Notes: generated from the letters alone by a model not told the origin. Counted from the first letter of the stretch, positions 29,497 through 40,577 are shown. The stretch: 64,000 nucleotides of DNA from Rhodoferax sp. (GCF_023700745.1 NZ_JAMPYG010000012.1:1-64000); one strand, 5' to 3'. Numbers and translations: made by a program.

Positions 29497-29739
29497 ATGG
29501 TTACTGCCGCCAAACACGGAGCCACCGCGCCCGCGCATTACGAAGCCGCGTTGCAGGAGCTTGAGCAACTGGTGGCCAGACTGGAGTCTGGCGACATGCC
29601 CCTGGAGCAGCTTCTCACGCAATACCAGCGGGGTGCAGAACTGTTGAAGTTCTGTCGGGATCGGCTGGCCGCCGTGGAAGACCAGATCAAGGTGCTGGAC
29701 CAGGGCACGCTCAAGACATGGACCAGCGAAACAGCATGA
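29497..29739 (+). CDS. xseB: Exodeoxyribonuclease VII small subunit
   Basis: [44 protein letters not shown]. Confidence 0.93.
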   Translation: MVTAAKHGATAPAHYEAALQELEQLVARLESGDMPLEQLLTQYQRGAELLKFCRDRLAAVEDQIKVLDQGTLKTWTSETA

Positions 29740-30689
29740 GCGACCACTTTGATTTGAATCACTGGTGCAACCATTATCTGGCGCACGTGGAACAGGCGCT
29801 GGACAACTGGGTGAGTGTGGATGCCTCCGCTGATCTGGAGCATGCCGCGCCTGCTGAACTGATGGGGGCCATGCGTTATGCCGTGCTGGATGGCGGCAAA
29901 CGCTTGCGTCCCCTGCTGGTGTTCGCTGCTTTTGAGGCTGTCAGCAGCGACTTAACCCTGGTCAGCGTTCCCGCTGCGGCGTGTGATGCTGAAGCGGCTT
30001 TGCGTGCCGCTTGCGCGGTCGAACTGATCCACGCCTATTCCCTGGTGCACGATGACATGCCGTGTATGGACAACGACGTGTTGCGCCGTGGCAAACCCAC
30101 CGTCCACGTGGAATTCGGCGAGGCCAGCGCCTTGCTTGCGGGCGATGCGCTGCAGGCCCTGGCGTTTGAACTACTGACCCCCGATGCTGCTGTGGTGCCA
30201 GTCGGTCGACAGGCCCGCTTGTGCCGCTTGCTGGCGCGTGCAGCGGGTTGTGCCGGCATGGCCGGCGGCCAGGCCATCGACCTCGCCAGCGTCGGGCGGG
30301 CCCTGACCGAAGACCAGTTGCGGGAAATGCACCAGCTTAAAACCGGTGCCCTGCTGCAGGCCAGCGTCATGATGGGCGTGGCTTGCGGTGACGCCACTGC
30401 GAAGGCGCAGCAAGCCCTGCAGGCCTATGGTGCGGCCATGGGCCTGGCATTTCAGGTGGTCGACGACATTCTGGACGTCACCGCTGATTCAGCCACGTTG
30501 GGTAAAACGGCGGGCAAGGATCAGGCCCAGGACAAGCCTACTTATGTCTCACTGATGGGGCTGGAGCCCGCCCGTCTGTATGCACAGACCTTGTTTGATC
30601 AGGCCATGGCGGCGCTGGCGTCCAGTGGTTTGCCGGATACGCGTGCGCTGCAGGGGCTGGCAAGCCTGATCGTGCAGCGTTCCAGCTGA
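29736..30689 (+). CDS. ispA: Polyprenyl synthetase / (2E,6E)-farnesyl diphosphate synthase
   Basis: [29 protein letters not shown]. Confidence 0.93.
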   Translation: MSDHFDLNHWCNHYLAHVEQALDNWVSVDASADLEHAAPAELMGAMRYAVLDGGKRLRPLLVFAAFEAVSSDLTLVSVPAAACDAEAALRAACAVELIHAYSLVHDDMPCMDNDVLRRGKPTVHVEFGEASALLAGDALQALAFELLTPDAAVVPVGRQARLCRLLARAAGCAGMAGGQAIDLASVGRALTEDQLREMHQLKTGALLQASVMMGVACGDATAKAQQALQAYGAAMGLAFQVVDDILDVTADSATLGKTAGKDQAQDKPTYVSLMGLEPARLYAQTLFDQAMAALASSGLPDTRALQGLASLIVQRSS

Positions 30690-30718
30690 TGCACTGCCCG
30701 CTGTCAAAATTAGAACCT

Positions 30719-32593
30719 ATGTTGATGAATAACCCTTACCCCTTGTTGCAGACCATCCAGGCCCCGGCCGACCTGCGGCATTTGCAGCGTGAACAGCTTG
30801 ACACCCTGGCCACCGAACTGCGCGCCTTTTTGCTGGAAAGCGTTGCCAAGACAGGGGGTCACTTGAGTTCGAACCTGGGCACGGTTGAACTCACGGTGGC
30901 CTTGCACTATGTTTTCAATACGCCGCATGACCGGGTGGTGTGGGACGTGGGACACCAGACCTACCCGCACAAAATCCTGACCGGGCGGCGTGAGCGCATG
31001 GCTACGCTGCGCCAGTTGGGCGGCTTGAGCGGGTTCCCGCAGCGTGCCGAGAGCGAATTTGATGCCTTTGGCACGGCGCACTCCAGCACCTCGATCTCGG
31101 CGGCCCTGGGTATGGCCATGGCATCGCGCCTCAAAGGCGAAGACCGGCACGCGATCGCCGTCATCGGCGACGGCGCCATGACCGCCGGCATGGCTTTTGA
31201 AGCCATGAACAATGCCGGTGTCTCGGATTGCAATCTGCTGGTGATCCTGAACGACAACGACATGTCGATCAGCCCGCCGGTGGGCGCGCTCAACCGTTAC
31301 CTGGCCAAGCTGCTCAGTGGCCAGTTTTATGCCGCGGCCAAAAGTGCCAGCAAAAACGTGCTGCGTGGTGCGCCGCCGCTGCTGGAACTGGCACGCCGCA
31401 TTGAAGAGTCGGCCAAAGGCATGGTGAGCCGGGTCACCTTGTTCGAGAAATTTGGTTTCAACTACGTGGGGCCGATTGACGGCCACGACGTGCAGACTCT
31501 GGTGTCGGTGCTGGAAAACATCAAGCAGCTCAAGGGGCCACAGTTTTTGCACGTGGTCACTAAAAAAGGCCAGGGCTACAAGCTGGCCGAGGCCGACCCG
31601 GTGGCTTACCACGGCCCAGGCAAGTTTGATCCGGCGGTGGGCCTGCAAACATCAGCTGGCGCCAGCAAAATTACCTTTACCCAGGTTTTTGGTGACTGGT
31701 TGTGCGACATGGCTGCCGCTGACGACCGGCTGGTGGGCATCACGCCGGCCATGCGCGAGGGTTCGGGCATGGTGGCTTTTGAGCAGCGTTTCCCGCACCG
31801 CTATTTTGATGTGGGCATTGCCGAGCAGCACGCCGTCACCTTTGCCGCCGGGCTGGCCTGTGAAGGCCTGAAGCCGGTGGTGGCGATTTATTCCACTTTT
31901 TTGCAGCGCGCCTATGACCAGCTGATCCACGACGTGGCCATCCAGAATTTGCCGGTGGTGTTTGCACTGGATCGTGCCGGGCTGGTGGGGGCCGATGGTG
32001 CCACCCACGCCGGGGCCTATGACATTTCCTACTTGCGCTGCATCCCCAACATCAGCGTGGCTTGTCCGGCTGATGAAAACGAGTGCCGCCAGTTGCTCTG
32101 TACGGCATACGCCCAAAACGCGCCGGTCGCCGTGCGTTACCCGCGCGGCGCGGGTGCCGGTGTGGCGGTTAGCCGCACGCTTGACGCGCTGCCATTTGGC
32201 AAGGGTGAAATCCGCCGAAGCGGCCAGCGTGTGGCCATTCTGGCCTTTGGTACGCTGCTGTATCCGGCGCTCGACGCAGCGCAAGGCCTGGATGCCACCG
32301 TGGTGAACATGCGATGGGCCAAGCCGCTCGATGCGGACTTGCTGCTGCAAGTGGCGGCCAGCCACGAGACCCTGGTCACTTTGGAAGAGGGTGCCATCAT
32401 GGGCGGAGCGGGCAGCGCGGTGCTGGAAGCACTGGCTGCTGCCGGTATCACCCGGCCGGTGCTGCAACTGGGTTTGCCAGATGTTTTCATTGAACACGGT
32501 GACCCCGCCAGATTGCTGGCGTTGCAGGGGTTGGATGGGCCTGGTATTGAGGCCGCTATTCGCAACCGCTTTGCGTTAACGCAAGGTTCTTGA
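30719..32593 (+). CDS. dxs: 1-deoxy-D-xylulose-5-phosphate synthase
   Basis: [55 protein letters not shown]. Confidence 0.96.
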   Translation: MLMNNPYPLLQTIQAPADLRHLQREQLDTLATELRAFLLESVAKTGGHLSSNLGTVELTVALHYVFNTPHDRVVWDVGHQTYPHKILTGRRERMATLRQLGGLSGFPQRAESEFDAFGTAHSSTSISAALGMAMASRLKGEDRHAIAVIGDGAMTAGMAFEAMNNAGVSDCNLLVILNDNDMSISPPVGALNRYLAKLLSGQFYAAAKSASKNVLRGAPPLLELARRIEESAKGMVSRVTLFEKFGFNYVGPIDGHDVQTLVSVLENIKQLKGPQFLHVVTKKGQGYKLAEADPVAYHGPGKFDPAVGLQTSAGASKITFTQVFGDWLCDMAAADDRLVGITPAMREGSGMVAFEQRFPHRYFDVGIAEQHAVTFAAGLACEGLKPVVAIYSTFLQRAYDQLIHDVAIQNLPVVFALDRAGLVGADGATHAGAYDISYLRCIPNISVACPADENECRQLLCTAYAQNAPVAVRYPRGAGAGVAVSRTLDALPFGKGEIRRSGQRVAILAFGTLLYPALDAAQGLDATVVNMRWAKPLDADLLLQVAASHETLVTLEEGAIMGGAGSAVLEALAAAGITRPVLQLGLPDVFIEHGDPARLLALQGLDGPGIEAAIRNRFALTQGS

Positions 32594-32731
32594 AGGCGAC
32601 AGCTATTTATGAGGGTAAACCCACAGGTTTGCCGGTGGTTCGCTTCTTAGAATATCAGGTGACTCTTATTCGCCATGTTCATGTTCATTCGCATGCAGGC
32701 TTTTTCAATCAACTACAGCAGGAGTAAATCA

Positions 32732-33817
32732 ATGGATCGTCGTTCGCTCATTAAAAACGCAGGTATCGCGGGTGTTCTGGCCGCAGGCGCTGCACCGGCC
32801 GTGCATGCCCAGGGGGCCAATGTGCGCTGGCGCCTGGCTTCGAGCTTTCCCAAGTCATTGGCCACCATCTTTGGCAGCGCCGAGATGTTTGCCAAGACCA
32901 TCAAGGCCCTGTCAGGCGGCAAGTTTGAAGTGTCGGTGCATGCCGCTGGCGAATTGATGCCTGCTTTTGGCGTGGTCGACGGTATCCAGAACGGCACGGT
33001 TGAGATGGCTCAGACAGCGTCCTACTATTTCACTGGCAAGGACCCCATTTTTGCCTTTGGCTGCGCCGTTCCCTTTGGCCTGACCGCGCGCCAGATGGAC
33101 GCCTGGATGGAGCACGGTAATGGCCGCAAGCTGATGGATGATTTTTATGCCAAGTACAACATCAAGAGTCGCAGCGCGGGGAACACCGGCACGCAAATGG
33201 GTGGCTGGTACCGCAAGGAAATCAAGTCCGCCAAAGACCTCAAGGGTCTGAAAATGCGCATGGGCGGCGGCTTGTTTGGCGAGGCCATGCAAAAGCTTGG
33301 TGTGGTGTCGCAGAACATGCCGGCCGGTGAGGTCTATCAGGCGCTTGAAAAAGGCACGCTGGACGCCACCGAGTTCGTCGGTCCTTACGATGACCAGAAA
33401 CTGGGCTTCAACAAGGTGGCCCCTTTCTATTACTACCCCGGCTGGTGGGAAGGTGGCGCAGAGCTTGAGTTTTTCATCAACACCAAGGCCTATGCGGCAC
33501 TGTCGCCTGAATACCAGGCCATGGTGGACGTCGCCACTGCTGTGGCTGCCCGTGACATGACTGCCAAGTACGATGCGTTCAATCCGATTGCCCTGAAGAG
33601 TCTGGTCGCTGACAAAACTCAACTCAAGCCCTTTTCCAAGGACATCATGGATGCGGGCTTCAAGGCATCCATGGAAGTATTTGCCGAGCACGAAGCCAAG
33701 TCCCCCGAATTCAAGAAAATTCACCGGGACATGCGCGCCTTCCAGCGTGATCAGCTCCTGTGGCTGCGTTTTTCCGAATTGCGCTTCGACAACTACATGA
33801 CGACAGCCAAGATTTAA
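32732..33817 (+). CDS. TRAP transporter substrate-binding protein (DctP-type), paralogue 1
   Basis: Tat-like leader MDRRSLIKNAG; DctP family (GELMPAFGVVDGIQNGTVEMAQTASYYFTGKDP). Confidence 0.92.
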   Translation: MDRRSLIKNAGIAGVLAAGAAPAVHAQGANVRWRLASSFPKSLATIFGSAEMFAKTIKALSGGKFEVSVHAAGELMPAFGVVDGIQNGTVEMAQTASYYFTGKDPIFAFGCAVPFGLTARQMDAWMEHGNGRKLMDDFYAKYNIKSRSAGNTGTQMGGWYRKEIKSAKDLKGLKMRMGGGLFGEAMQKLGVVSQNMPAGEVYQALEKGTLDATEFVGPYDDQKLGFNKVAPFYYYPGWWEGGAELEFFINTKAYAALSPEYQAMVDVATAVAARDMTAKYDAFNPIALKSLVADKTQLKPFSKDIMDAGFKASMEVFAEHEAKSPEFKKIHRDMRAFQRDQLLWLRFSELRFDNYMTTAKI

Positions 33818-33844
33818 ACGGCTCATTCATAAGTTCTCATGTCA

Positions 33845-33884
33845 CGCCCCCAAAAGCACACAAGGTGCTTTTGGGGGCGTTTTT
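33845..33884 (+). terminator. Rho-independent terminator
   Basis: CGCCCCCAAAAGCAcacaaggTGCTTTTGGGGGCGTTTTT. Confidence 0.9.
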
Positions 33885-34077
33885 GTTTGCAGTTTTTGTT
33901 TGCAGTTTGCAGCATGCGAATTTTTTGATTCAGGTTGAAAATTTATGTGCCACTGCATGAAGAAAATTTGAAACAGGGCTTTCATCCCGTTCCTAAAATG
34001 CGCTGTGATTCTTTGTAGTCATAACGCTCCTTCAGGGAGTGTGTATTTTTTAAATTAACAATTTCAGGAGAAAAGAG

Positions 34078-35157
34078 ATGGATCGTCGTTCCCTTATCAA
34101 ACACGCCGGTATGGCCGGTGTCCTGGCGGCTGGCGCCGCGCCTGCTGTCCATGCACAGGCGGCCCTGCGCTGGCGCCTGGCTTCGAGTTTTCCAAAATCA
34201 CTCGATGTCCTGATTGGTGGAACCGAGCAATTTGCCAAGGAAGTCAGCGCCATGTCGGGTGGCAAGTTCACCATTTCCGTGCACACAGCCGGTGAATTGA
34301 TGCCTGCCTTTGGCGTTGTCGACGGCGTGCAGAACGGCACGGTGGAGTGTGCCCATACCGCCCCCTACTATTTCTTTGGCAAGGATGAATCGTTTGCGCT
34401 GGACTGCTCGATTCCGTTCGGTCTCAATTCTCGCCAGTTGACCGCCTGGATGTTTGCCGGCAATGGCTTGAAGTTGATGCGCGAGTTCTACAGCAACTTC
34501 AATATTGTCAATTTCCCGATGGGCAATTCAGGTGCCCAGATGGGGGGCTGGTACCGCAAGGAAATCAAGACGCTGGCCGACATGAAGGGCATGAAAATGC
34601 GCATCGGCGGTTTTGGCGGCCGAATTCTTGAGCGTCTGGGCGGTGTGCCGCAAAATATTCCTGCCGGTGAAATCTACCAGGCACTGGAAAAAGGCACGGT
34701 TGACGCCGCTGAGTGGATCGGACCGCACGACGACCTGAAGCTGGGGCTGTACAAGGTAGCGCCTCATTACTACTATCCTGGCTGGTGGGAAGGCAGCACG
34801 CAATTCTCCCTGTATGTCAACCAGAAGGCTTATGACGGTTTGTCGCCTGAAAACAAGGTGATCATCCAGGCGGCTTCTTCGCGTGCCCATGTGTCGATCC
34901 AGGCCGACTACGACTATAAGAATCCGGGTGCTCTCAAGCAACTGGTGAGTCAAGGCGCCAAATTGCACCCGTTCTCCAATGACATCATGAAAGCAGCTTT
35001 CAAGGCGACCGAGGATGTCTACGCCGAGCTGAGTGCCAAGAACCCGAACTGGAAGAAGATTTATGGGGATATGAAGCCGTTCCGTGCAGACGCCAACCTT
35101 TGGGCCCGCTTTACCGAACAGCGTTTTGACAGCTTCATGCAGTCGCAAAAACTGTAA
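34078..35157 (+). CDS. TRAP transporter substrate-binding protein (DctP-type), paralogue 2
   Basis: Tat-like leader MDRRSLIKHAGMAGVLAAGAAPAVHAQ, nearly identical leader and closely similar body to paralogue 1. Confidence 0.92.
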   Translation: MDRRSLIKHAGMAGVLAAGAAPAVHAQAALRWRLASSFPKSLDVLIGGTEQFAKEVSAMSGGKFTISVHTAGELMPAFGVVDGVQNGTVECAHTAPYYFFGKDESFALDCSIPFGLNSRQLTAWMFAGNGLKLMREFYSNFNIVNFPMGNSGAQMGGWYRKEIKTLADMKGMKMRIGGFGGRILERLGGVPQNIPAGEIYQALEKGTVDAAEWIGPHDDLKLGLYKVAPHYYYPGWWEGSTQFSLYVNQKAYDGLSPENKVIIQAASSRAHVSIQADYDYKNPGALKQLVSQGAKLHPFSNDIMKAAFKATEDVYAELSAKNPNWKKIYGDMKPFRADANLWARFTEQRFDSFMQSQKL

Positions 35158-35170
35158 GCTGTCTCTGCTG

Positions 35171-35200
35171 AAAAAACCGCGCTGCTGCGCGGTTTTTTTT
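35171..35200 (+). terminator. Rho-independent terminator
   Basis: AAAAAACCGCGctgctgCGCGGTTTTTTTT. Confidence 0.88.
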
Positions 35201-35269
35201 ATCTGGATGAAGGCAAGAAAACGCCAGCGGTCTCGCGACGCCGGCCTTTCATTGCGTTCTCGGGTCAGC

Positions 35270-37120
35270 TCAGGGCTTGGCCTTCTTTGCGTCCTTGGCA
35301 ATGGCCTCCTGCATGGCTTTCATGGGGTCGATTTCCTCTTCCAATGCGGGGGGTGCTTCCAAGGCGGCCGGGGCGTTGCTGTCATTGGCAGTTCCTGAAT
35401 CCTCAGGAGGCTCGGTCTGTTCGGTCTCGGTCAGCGGTTCCACATCATGCATTTGCAGCTGCTCCATGACCGCGGCGTCGCTCAAACCCTTGTCTTTGGA
35501 CATGTTGCCTACCACCAGTGACGGGAAAGTCATGATGGCTGCCACCATGATGAGCTGCAACACGATGAAGGCAATGGAACCCTTGTAGATCTCGTTGGTG
35601 CTCACGGCCTTGATGGTCTTGCTGGTCACGCGGTCTTTGTAGTCGAACTTGGCGGCCACGCTGCGCAGGTAAAACAGGGCAAAACCAAAGGGCGGTGTCA
35701 GGAACGAGGTTTGCAGGTTCATGGCAATGATCACGCCGAACCAGATCATCGCCATGTCGGGCGTCATGCCGGGCACCAGACCGGGCAGGATTTTTTCGGC
35801 CACCGGGGCCAGCAAAGGCAGCACGATAAAGGCAATCTCGAAGAAGTCGATGAACATGCCCAGCACGAAAACCAGCAGGTTGACCACAATCAAAAAGCCC
35901 CAGCCACCCCCTGGCATGTCGGTAAACAGATGCTCAACCCAGATGTGGCCATCGGCGGCGTTGAAAGTGAAACTGAAGACTGTGGAGCCAATCAGGATGA
36001 ACAGCACGAACGTGGCCAGTTTGGCGGTGTTTTCCAGTGCCTGATTGAGCAGCGGCATGCTGAGGCGCTTCTTGCCGATGGCCAGGATCAGGGCACCGAG
36101 CGCGCCCATGGCGCCGCCCTCGGTAGGCGTAGCAACGCCCAGGAAAATCGTGCCCAGCACCAGGAAGATCAGGATCAGTGGCGGCATCAGCACAAACGTG
36201 ACCTGCTCGGCCAGTCGTGACAGCAGGCCCATTTTGGTGATGCGGTTGAGCAGCGCCAGCACCAGGCCGGTGATGGAGGCCAGCGTCAGCGTCATGATGA
36301 CGATTTCGTCACCAGCCGAAGGGATGCTGCGTTCCAGCCAGCGCGTCATCAGGGTGTCGTGCACCTGGGCCCAGCTCCAGCCGACGGCCGAACAAATGAG
36401 CACCAGCACCAGCAGCGACTTGTGGCCCGAGCTGCCATTGGCCTCGCGGTAGATACGGGCCTCTTGCGGCAGCGCAGGCACCCAGGCCGGTTTCACCAGC
36501 GCCACGATCACCACAAACACGATGTACAGGCCGACCAGCAGCAGACCGGGCAGCAGGGCACCAGCGTACATGTCGCCCACCGAGCGGCCCAATTGGTCGG
36601 CCAGCACAATCAGCACCAGCGACGGCGGTATGGCTTGCGCCAGCGTGCCCGAGGCCGTGATGGCCCCGGTGGCAATGACCCGGTTGTAACCGTAACGCAG
36701 CATGATGGGCAGAGAAATCAGACCCATGGAGATCACCGCAGCCGCCACCACGCCGGTGGTTGCGGCCAGCAGTGCGCCCACCAGGATCACCGCAATGGCG
36801 AGGCCACCGCGTAGCGGGCCAAAGACCTGGCCCACAGTCTCAAGCAAATCCTCGGCCATGCCCGAGCGTTCCAGAATAATCCCCATGAAGGTGAAAAATG
36901 GGATCGCCAACAGCGTGTCGTTTTGCATAATGCCGAAGATGCGCAGGGGCAGGGCCTGAAACAGTGACGGCGGAAAAATGCCGGCCTCCATGCCGATAAA
37001 GCCAAAACCCAGACCGGTAGCGGCCAGGGCGAAAGCAACGGGGAAACCAGTCAGCAAGAAGGCGAACAGGCCACAGAACATGAGCGGCACAAATTGCTGT
37101 GCCAAAAAGGTGGTTTGCAT
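35270..37120 (-). CDS. TRAP transporter large permease (DctM-type)
   Basis: Multi-TM; ATGLGFGFIGMEAG, GIILERSGMAEDLLETVGQVFGPLRGGLAIAVILVGALLAATTGVV. Confidence 0.93.
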   Translation of the reverse strand: MQTTFLAQQFVPLMFCGLFAFLLTGFPVAFALAATGLGFGFIGMEAGIFPPSLFQALPLRIFGIMQNDTLLAIPFFTFMGIILERSGMAEDLLETVGQVFGPLRGGLAIAVILVGALLAATTGVVAAAVISMGLISLPIMLRYGYNRVIATGAITASGTLAQAIPPSLVLIVLADQLGRSVGDMYAGALLPGLLLVGLYIVFVVIVALVKPAWVPALPQEARIYREANGSSGHKSLLVLVLICSAVGWSWAQVHDTLMTRWLERSIPSAGDEIVIMTLTLASITGLVLALLNRITKMGLLSRLAEQVTFVLMPPLILIFLVLGTIFLGVATPTEGGAMGALGALILAIGKKRLSMPLLNQALENTAKLATFVLFILIGSTVFSFTFNAADGHIWVEHLFTDMPGGGWGFLIVVNLLVFVLGMFIDFFEIAFIVLPLLAPVAEKILPGLVPGMTPDMAMIWFGVIIAMNLQTSFLTPPFGFALFYLRSVAAKFDYKDRVTSKTIKAVSTNEIYKGSIAFIVLQLIMVAAIMTFPSLVVGNMSKDKGLSDAAVMEQLQMHDVEPLTETEQTEPPEDSGTANDSNAPAALEAPPALEEEIDPMKAMQEAIAKDAKKAKP

Positions 37121-37723
37121 TTATTTGCCCTCTGCCAATTTGCGCGCGACGATCGCTTCGAGTTCTTCCATGTGTTTTTCTTCGTCGGATTTGCTGACTT
37201 CATGAGACAGCACATCAGGCCCTTCACCCCTTAAAAAAGCAATACGTTTGATCAGCTCGGACAGACCCTGTAAAGCCAGCAGCGAAAAACCCAGGGGAAT
37301 CAAGCCGTAGGCGGGCCAGCGGATCAGGCCACCGGCGTTTTGTGACATTTCGCTGGTGGCCAAGGCGTTCGTGAATAGCGGCCAGCTCAGCACGATGGAA
37401 AGCATGCAGAACGGAAACAGCACGGCAATGATGCCGATCACGTCAATCCAGTTGCGCGTGCGCGCCGTCAGTTTGGTGGCGATAAAGTCAATGCGCACAT
37501 GTGAATTTTTCAGGAAACCATAACCGGCACCCATCAGGAAAACAGCGGCAAACAGGTACCACTGGATTTCGAGCAGGCCATTGGAACTGACGTTGAATAT
37601 TTTGCGCACAATGGCATTGCCTGCGCTGATCAGTGTGGTGGCGAGGATCAGCCACATGGTGACTTTGCCGATCCAGGTGGTGATCTTGTCGATCAGCCGG
37701 GACAGCGCGAGAAATGGGGTCAT
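37121..37723 (-). CDS. TRAP transporter small permease (DctQ-type)
   Basis: Four TM segments, immediately upstream of the DctM-type gene. Confidence 0.88.
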   Translation of the reverse strand: MTPFLALSRLIDKITTWIGKVTMWLILATTLISAGNAIVRKIFNVSSNGLLEIQWYLFAAVFLMGAGYGFLKNSHVRIDFIATKLTARTRNWIDVIGIIAVLFPFCMLSIVLSWPLFTNALATSEMSQNAGGLIRWPAYGLIPLGFSLLALQGLSELIKRIAFLRGEGPDVLSHEVSKSDEEKHMEELEAIVARKLAEGK

Positions 37724-37889
37724 GGTGTCTCCATTATTTGAATGTTGCGCAGGTGAACCACGGTAATGGTTTCGTGCGGTCTGAAAGACGCTGGAGTTTA
37801 GCGTTTAAGGTTTGAAAGTTGGCATGATCAATTTTAGGTGTAGGCGTGAAATTTTTGTTGCCGCCCCAACCATGATGTCATGGTGAGCA

Positions 37890-39023
37890 TCAACTTGATG
37901 CCGGTGTTTTGCTGTGCCGGTAATCCCACCAAGGTAGAACCTTGCGCATGGACCGTACCTGGCCACTGTACTGAGCCGAATATCCAGGTACTTTGGCGAT
38001 CTGGCCGAGCCATTGGGGTGTTTGCAGCAGCTGGCGCAAGGCCCCAATGCCAGGCTGTGCCAGGGCCGATTTAAGGCAAACCAGGTGGTACTGCTCCTCG
38101 GCCAGCGGGACAAAGTCGAGTCCGGCTTGCTGCGCGGCGGCAGCGATGCCCATGCCCGCATCACATTGGCCCGCTGCCACCGCTTGCGCCACGGCAGCGT
38201 GCGACGGCTCGGTGTGGTCATAGCCATTCACCTCACTGGCCAGCAGATTGGCCTGCGCCAGCAGTTCATCGAGCACCACGCGTGTGCCACTGCCCAGCGT
38301 GCGGTTGGCAAAGCGGACCCGGCGCAATACCACGTCCTGCAAGCTGTGTACGTCCCGTGGGTTGCCGCGCGCCACCATTAAGCCCTGGGTACGCTGGGCA
38401 AAACCAATAATTTTGTGTTGACCGGGCTGTAACAGCGGTTTGTAGGTGCGCTCTGTCAGGGTTTTTTTACCGCTGCCGAGCAGGGTGTGAAAGCCAGCCA
38501 TCACACAGCGGCCTTCGTTCAGCGCGCGGATGGCATCGACACTGCCTGTGAAGCGGATGTCCAGATGCAGCCTGCCGGGTCCGGAATCCAGCGCCAGGGT
38601 TTCCCTTTTCAGCGCATGCTCGCGCAAGCTTGAGAGCGCATCGTCATGGCTGGCGTAGAGTGTGACCACATGTACGCTGTCGTCAAAGGCCAGCGCGTAG
38701 CTGCGTTCCAGCTCGGCGCGCAAGGCCTCTATCTGGGGTGACAGACGGGCTTGGGCCTGGCGCTCAGCCCACATCAGTTTGTTGCCGAACGTTGTCAAAC
38801 GGGCTGATTGACCTTTTTCCCAGACCACCAACTCGTTGCCCAGCTCGTTTTCCCAGCGTTTGAGTTCGCCCCAGACGTGGCGGTAGCTCAAGCCCAGCGC
38901 GCGTGCGCCTCCAGAAATGGAGCCCTGGCTGCTGACGGCCTGCAGCAAGTCGATCAGCGGATTGCGTACCTGCGCGGGGCTGCTGTCTTGGGAGAGGGTG
39001 TAGTGGAGTTGGAGCCTATGCAC
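37890..39023 (-). CDS. ModE-type HTH plus periplasmic-binding-protein-like domain transcriptional regulator
   Basis: LLQAVSSQGSISGGARALGLSYRHVWGELKRWENELGNELV (ModE/LysR-like HTH) fused to a PBP-like domain; GTG start; divergent from the tup genes. Confidence 0.82.
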   Translation of the reverse strand: MHRLQLHYTLSQDSSPAQVRNPLIDLLQAVSSQGSISGGARALGLSYRHVWGELKRWENELGNELVVWEKGQSARLTTFGNKLMWAERQAQARLSPQIEALRAELERSYALAFDDSVHVVTLYASHDDALSSLREHALKRETLALDSGPGRLHLDIRFTGSVDAIRALNEGRCVMAGFHTLLGSGKKTLTERTYKPLLQPGQHKIIGFAQRTQGLMVARGNPRDVHSLQDVVLRRVRFANRTLGSGTRVVLDELLAQANLLASEVNGYDHTEPSHAAVAQAVAAGQCDAGMGIAAAAQQAGLDFVPLAEEQYHLVCLKSALAQPGIGALRQLLQTPQWLGQIAKVPGYSAQYSGQVRSMRKVLPWWDYRHSKTPASS

Positions 39024-39024
39024 G

Positions 39025-39075
39025 ATGGTTCATATCGCCAGGTTTTAGATCGGTGGCTACGATAGCTTAAACCAT
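39025..39075. promoter_or_regulatory. Candidate operator dyad between the tup regulator and tupB
   Basis: ATGGTTcATATCG (39025-39037) and CGATAgcttaAACCAT (39060-39075) form an imperfect inverted repeat. Confidence 0.4.
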
Positions 39076-39120
39076 AAAGATCAGCGCCACGAGGGCGTCT
39101 GTCCCGGAATCATTTTTGCC

Positions 39121-39861
39121 ATGACCACCTTTGTCGAAAGCGGTGCCACCGCGCTGCAACTCATCACCGCCATGGACACCGAATTGCTCACGATTGTGGG
39201 CCGCTCCCTGGCTGTGAGTGCCACCGCCTGCGCGCTGGCCTGCAGCCTGGGGCTGGTGTTGGGCGCCTGGCTGGGGGTGGCCCGCTTTGCCGGGCGTGGC
39301 GCCGTGCTGACGCTGCTCAATACATTTTTGGCCGTGCCCTCGGTGGTGGTCGGGCTGCTGATTTACCTGCTGCTGTCGCGTACCGGGCCGCTGGGATTTT
39401 TGGGCTGGTTGTTCAGCTTCAAGGCCATGGTGCTGGCGCAAGCAGTGCTGGTGCTGCCGGTGGTCACCGCCTTGACGCGGCAAGCGGTGGAAGATGCACA
39501 GGATGTGCATGGTGAGCAATTGCAGTCGCTCGGTGCCCAGCCGCTGATGCGCAGCCTGTTGCTGGCCTGGGACGAGCGCTACGCCTTGCTCACCGTGCTG
39601 ATTGCATCTTTTGGCCGCGCCGTCTCGGAAGTGGGCGCGGTGATGATCGTGGGCGGCAACATCGACGGTTTTACCCGTGTCATGACCACGGCGATTGCGT
39701 TGGAGACCAGCAAGGGCGACTTGCCGCTGGCCCTGGGGCTGGGACTGATCTTGCTCGGCGTGGTGCTGTTGCTCAACATGCTGATCGCGTGGCTGCGGCG
39801 CTGGCGCGAAAAGCAGGAGGGCGGCACGGCCCCTGTGTCGGCGTTGGGAGTGCGCGCTTGA
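39121..39861 (+). CDS. tupB: Tungstate ABC transporter permease
   Basis: Binding-protein-dependent permease (ALTRQAVEDAQDVHGEQLQSLGAQPL...ASFGRAVSEVGAVMIVGGNIDGFTRVMTTAIALETSKGD). Confidence 0.88.
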   Translation: MTTFVESGATALQLITAMDTELLTIVGRSLAVSATACALACSLGLVLGAWLGVARFAGRGAVLTLLNTFLAVPSVVVGLLIYLLLSRTGPLGFLGWLFSFKAMVLAQAVLVLPVVTALTRQAVEDAQDVHGEQLQSLGAQPLMRSLLLAWDERYALLTVLIASFGRAVSEVGAVMIVGGNIDGFTRVMTTAIALETSKGDLPLALGLGLILLGVVLLLNMLIAWLRRWREKQEGGTAPVSALGVRA

Positions 39862-40577
39862 ACAGGGTTTACACACTGACCGATGCGTGTGCCCATTTTG
39901 GTCCGCCGAACCGCGCAGTGCGCGCACTCTCCGATATCAGCTTGCAGATTCACGCGGGTGAGCGCGTGGCGCTGGTAGGGGCCAATGGCTGCGGCAAGAG
40001 CACACTGTTGCGTTTGTTGCACGGCCTGACGCCACCCACATCGGGGCAAGTCCGGAGTGAACCTGGCTTGCGTCAGGCCATGCTTTTTCAAAAACCTCAC
40101 CTGATGCGTCTGTCGGTGCAGGCCAATATTGCGCTGGGCCTGTGGCTGCGTGGTACACCCTGGGTTCAGGCAAGGGTTCAGGCCTTGACGGCGCTGGACC
40201 GGGTGGGTTTGCTGGCGCTGGCCCGGCGCAACGCACGCCAGCTCTCCGGCGGTCAGCAGCAGCGGGTGGCCATGGCGCGCGCCTGGTCCTTGAAGCCACA
40301 AGTGCTGTTGCTCGATGAGCCGACCGCCAGCCTGGACCCCCACGCCAAGCGCGAGGTGGAGTCCCTGATTGAAGAGTTTGCCAGCGGTTCAGAGGCCATG
40401 ACCCTTGTGTTTGCCAGCCATAACCTCGGTCAGGTCAAGCGCCTGGCGAGCCGTGTGATCTATCTGGAGCAGGGCCGGGTGCTGGCTGACTTGCCGGTGC
40501 AGGATTTTTTTGGCGGGCCCTTGCTGCAGCAACAGTACCCGGCGGCCCATTTGTTTGTCAAAGGAGAACTTGTATGA
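39858..40577 (+). CDS. tupC: Tungstate ABC transporter ATP-binding protein
   Basis: Walker A GANGCGKSTLL, LSGGQQQRVAMARAW, LLLDEPTASLD; TTG start overlapping the tupB stop. Confidence 0.87.
   Translation: MNRVYTLTDACAHFGPPNRAVRALSDISLQIHAGERVALVGANGCGKSTLLRLLHGLTPPTSGQVRSEPGLRQAMLFQKPHLMRLSVQANIALGLWLRGTPWVQARVQALTALDRVGLLALARRNARQLSGGQQQRVAMARAWSLKPQVLLLDEPTASLDPHAKREVESLIEEFASGSEAMTLVFASHNLGQVKRLASRVIYLEQGRVLADLPVQDFFGGPLLQQQYPAAHLFVKGELV

Noticed and set aside
33885-33916. TTTGTTTGCAGTTTTTGTTTGCAGTTTGCAG short direct repeats after the dctP1 terminator
   Set aside because: Short, low-complexity repetition without conserved structure, probably slippage-derived.
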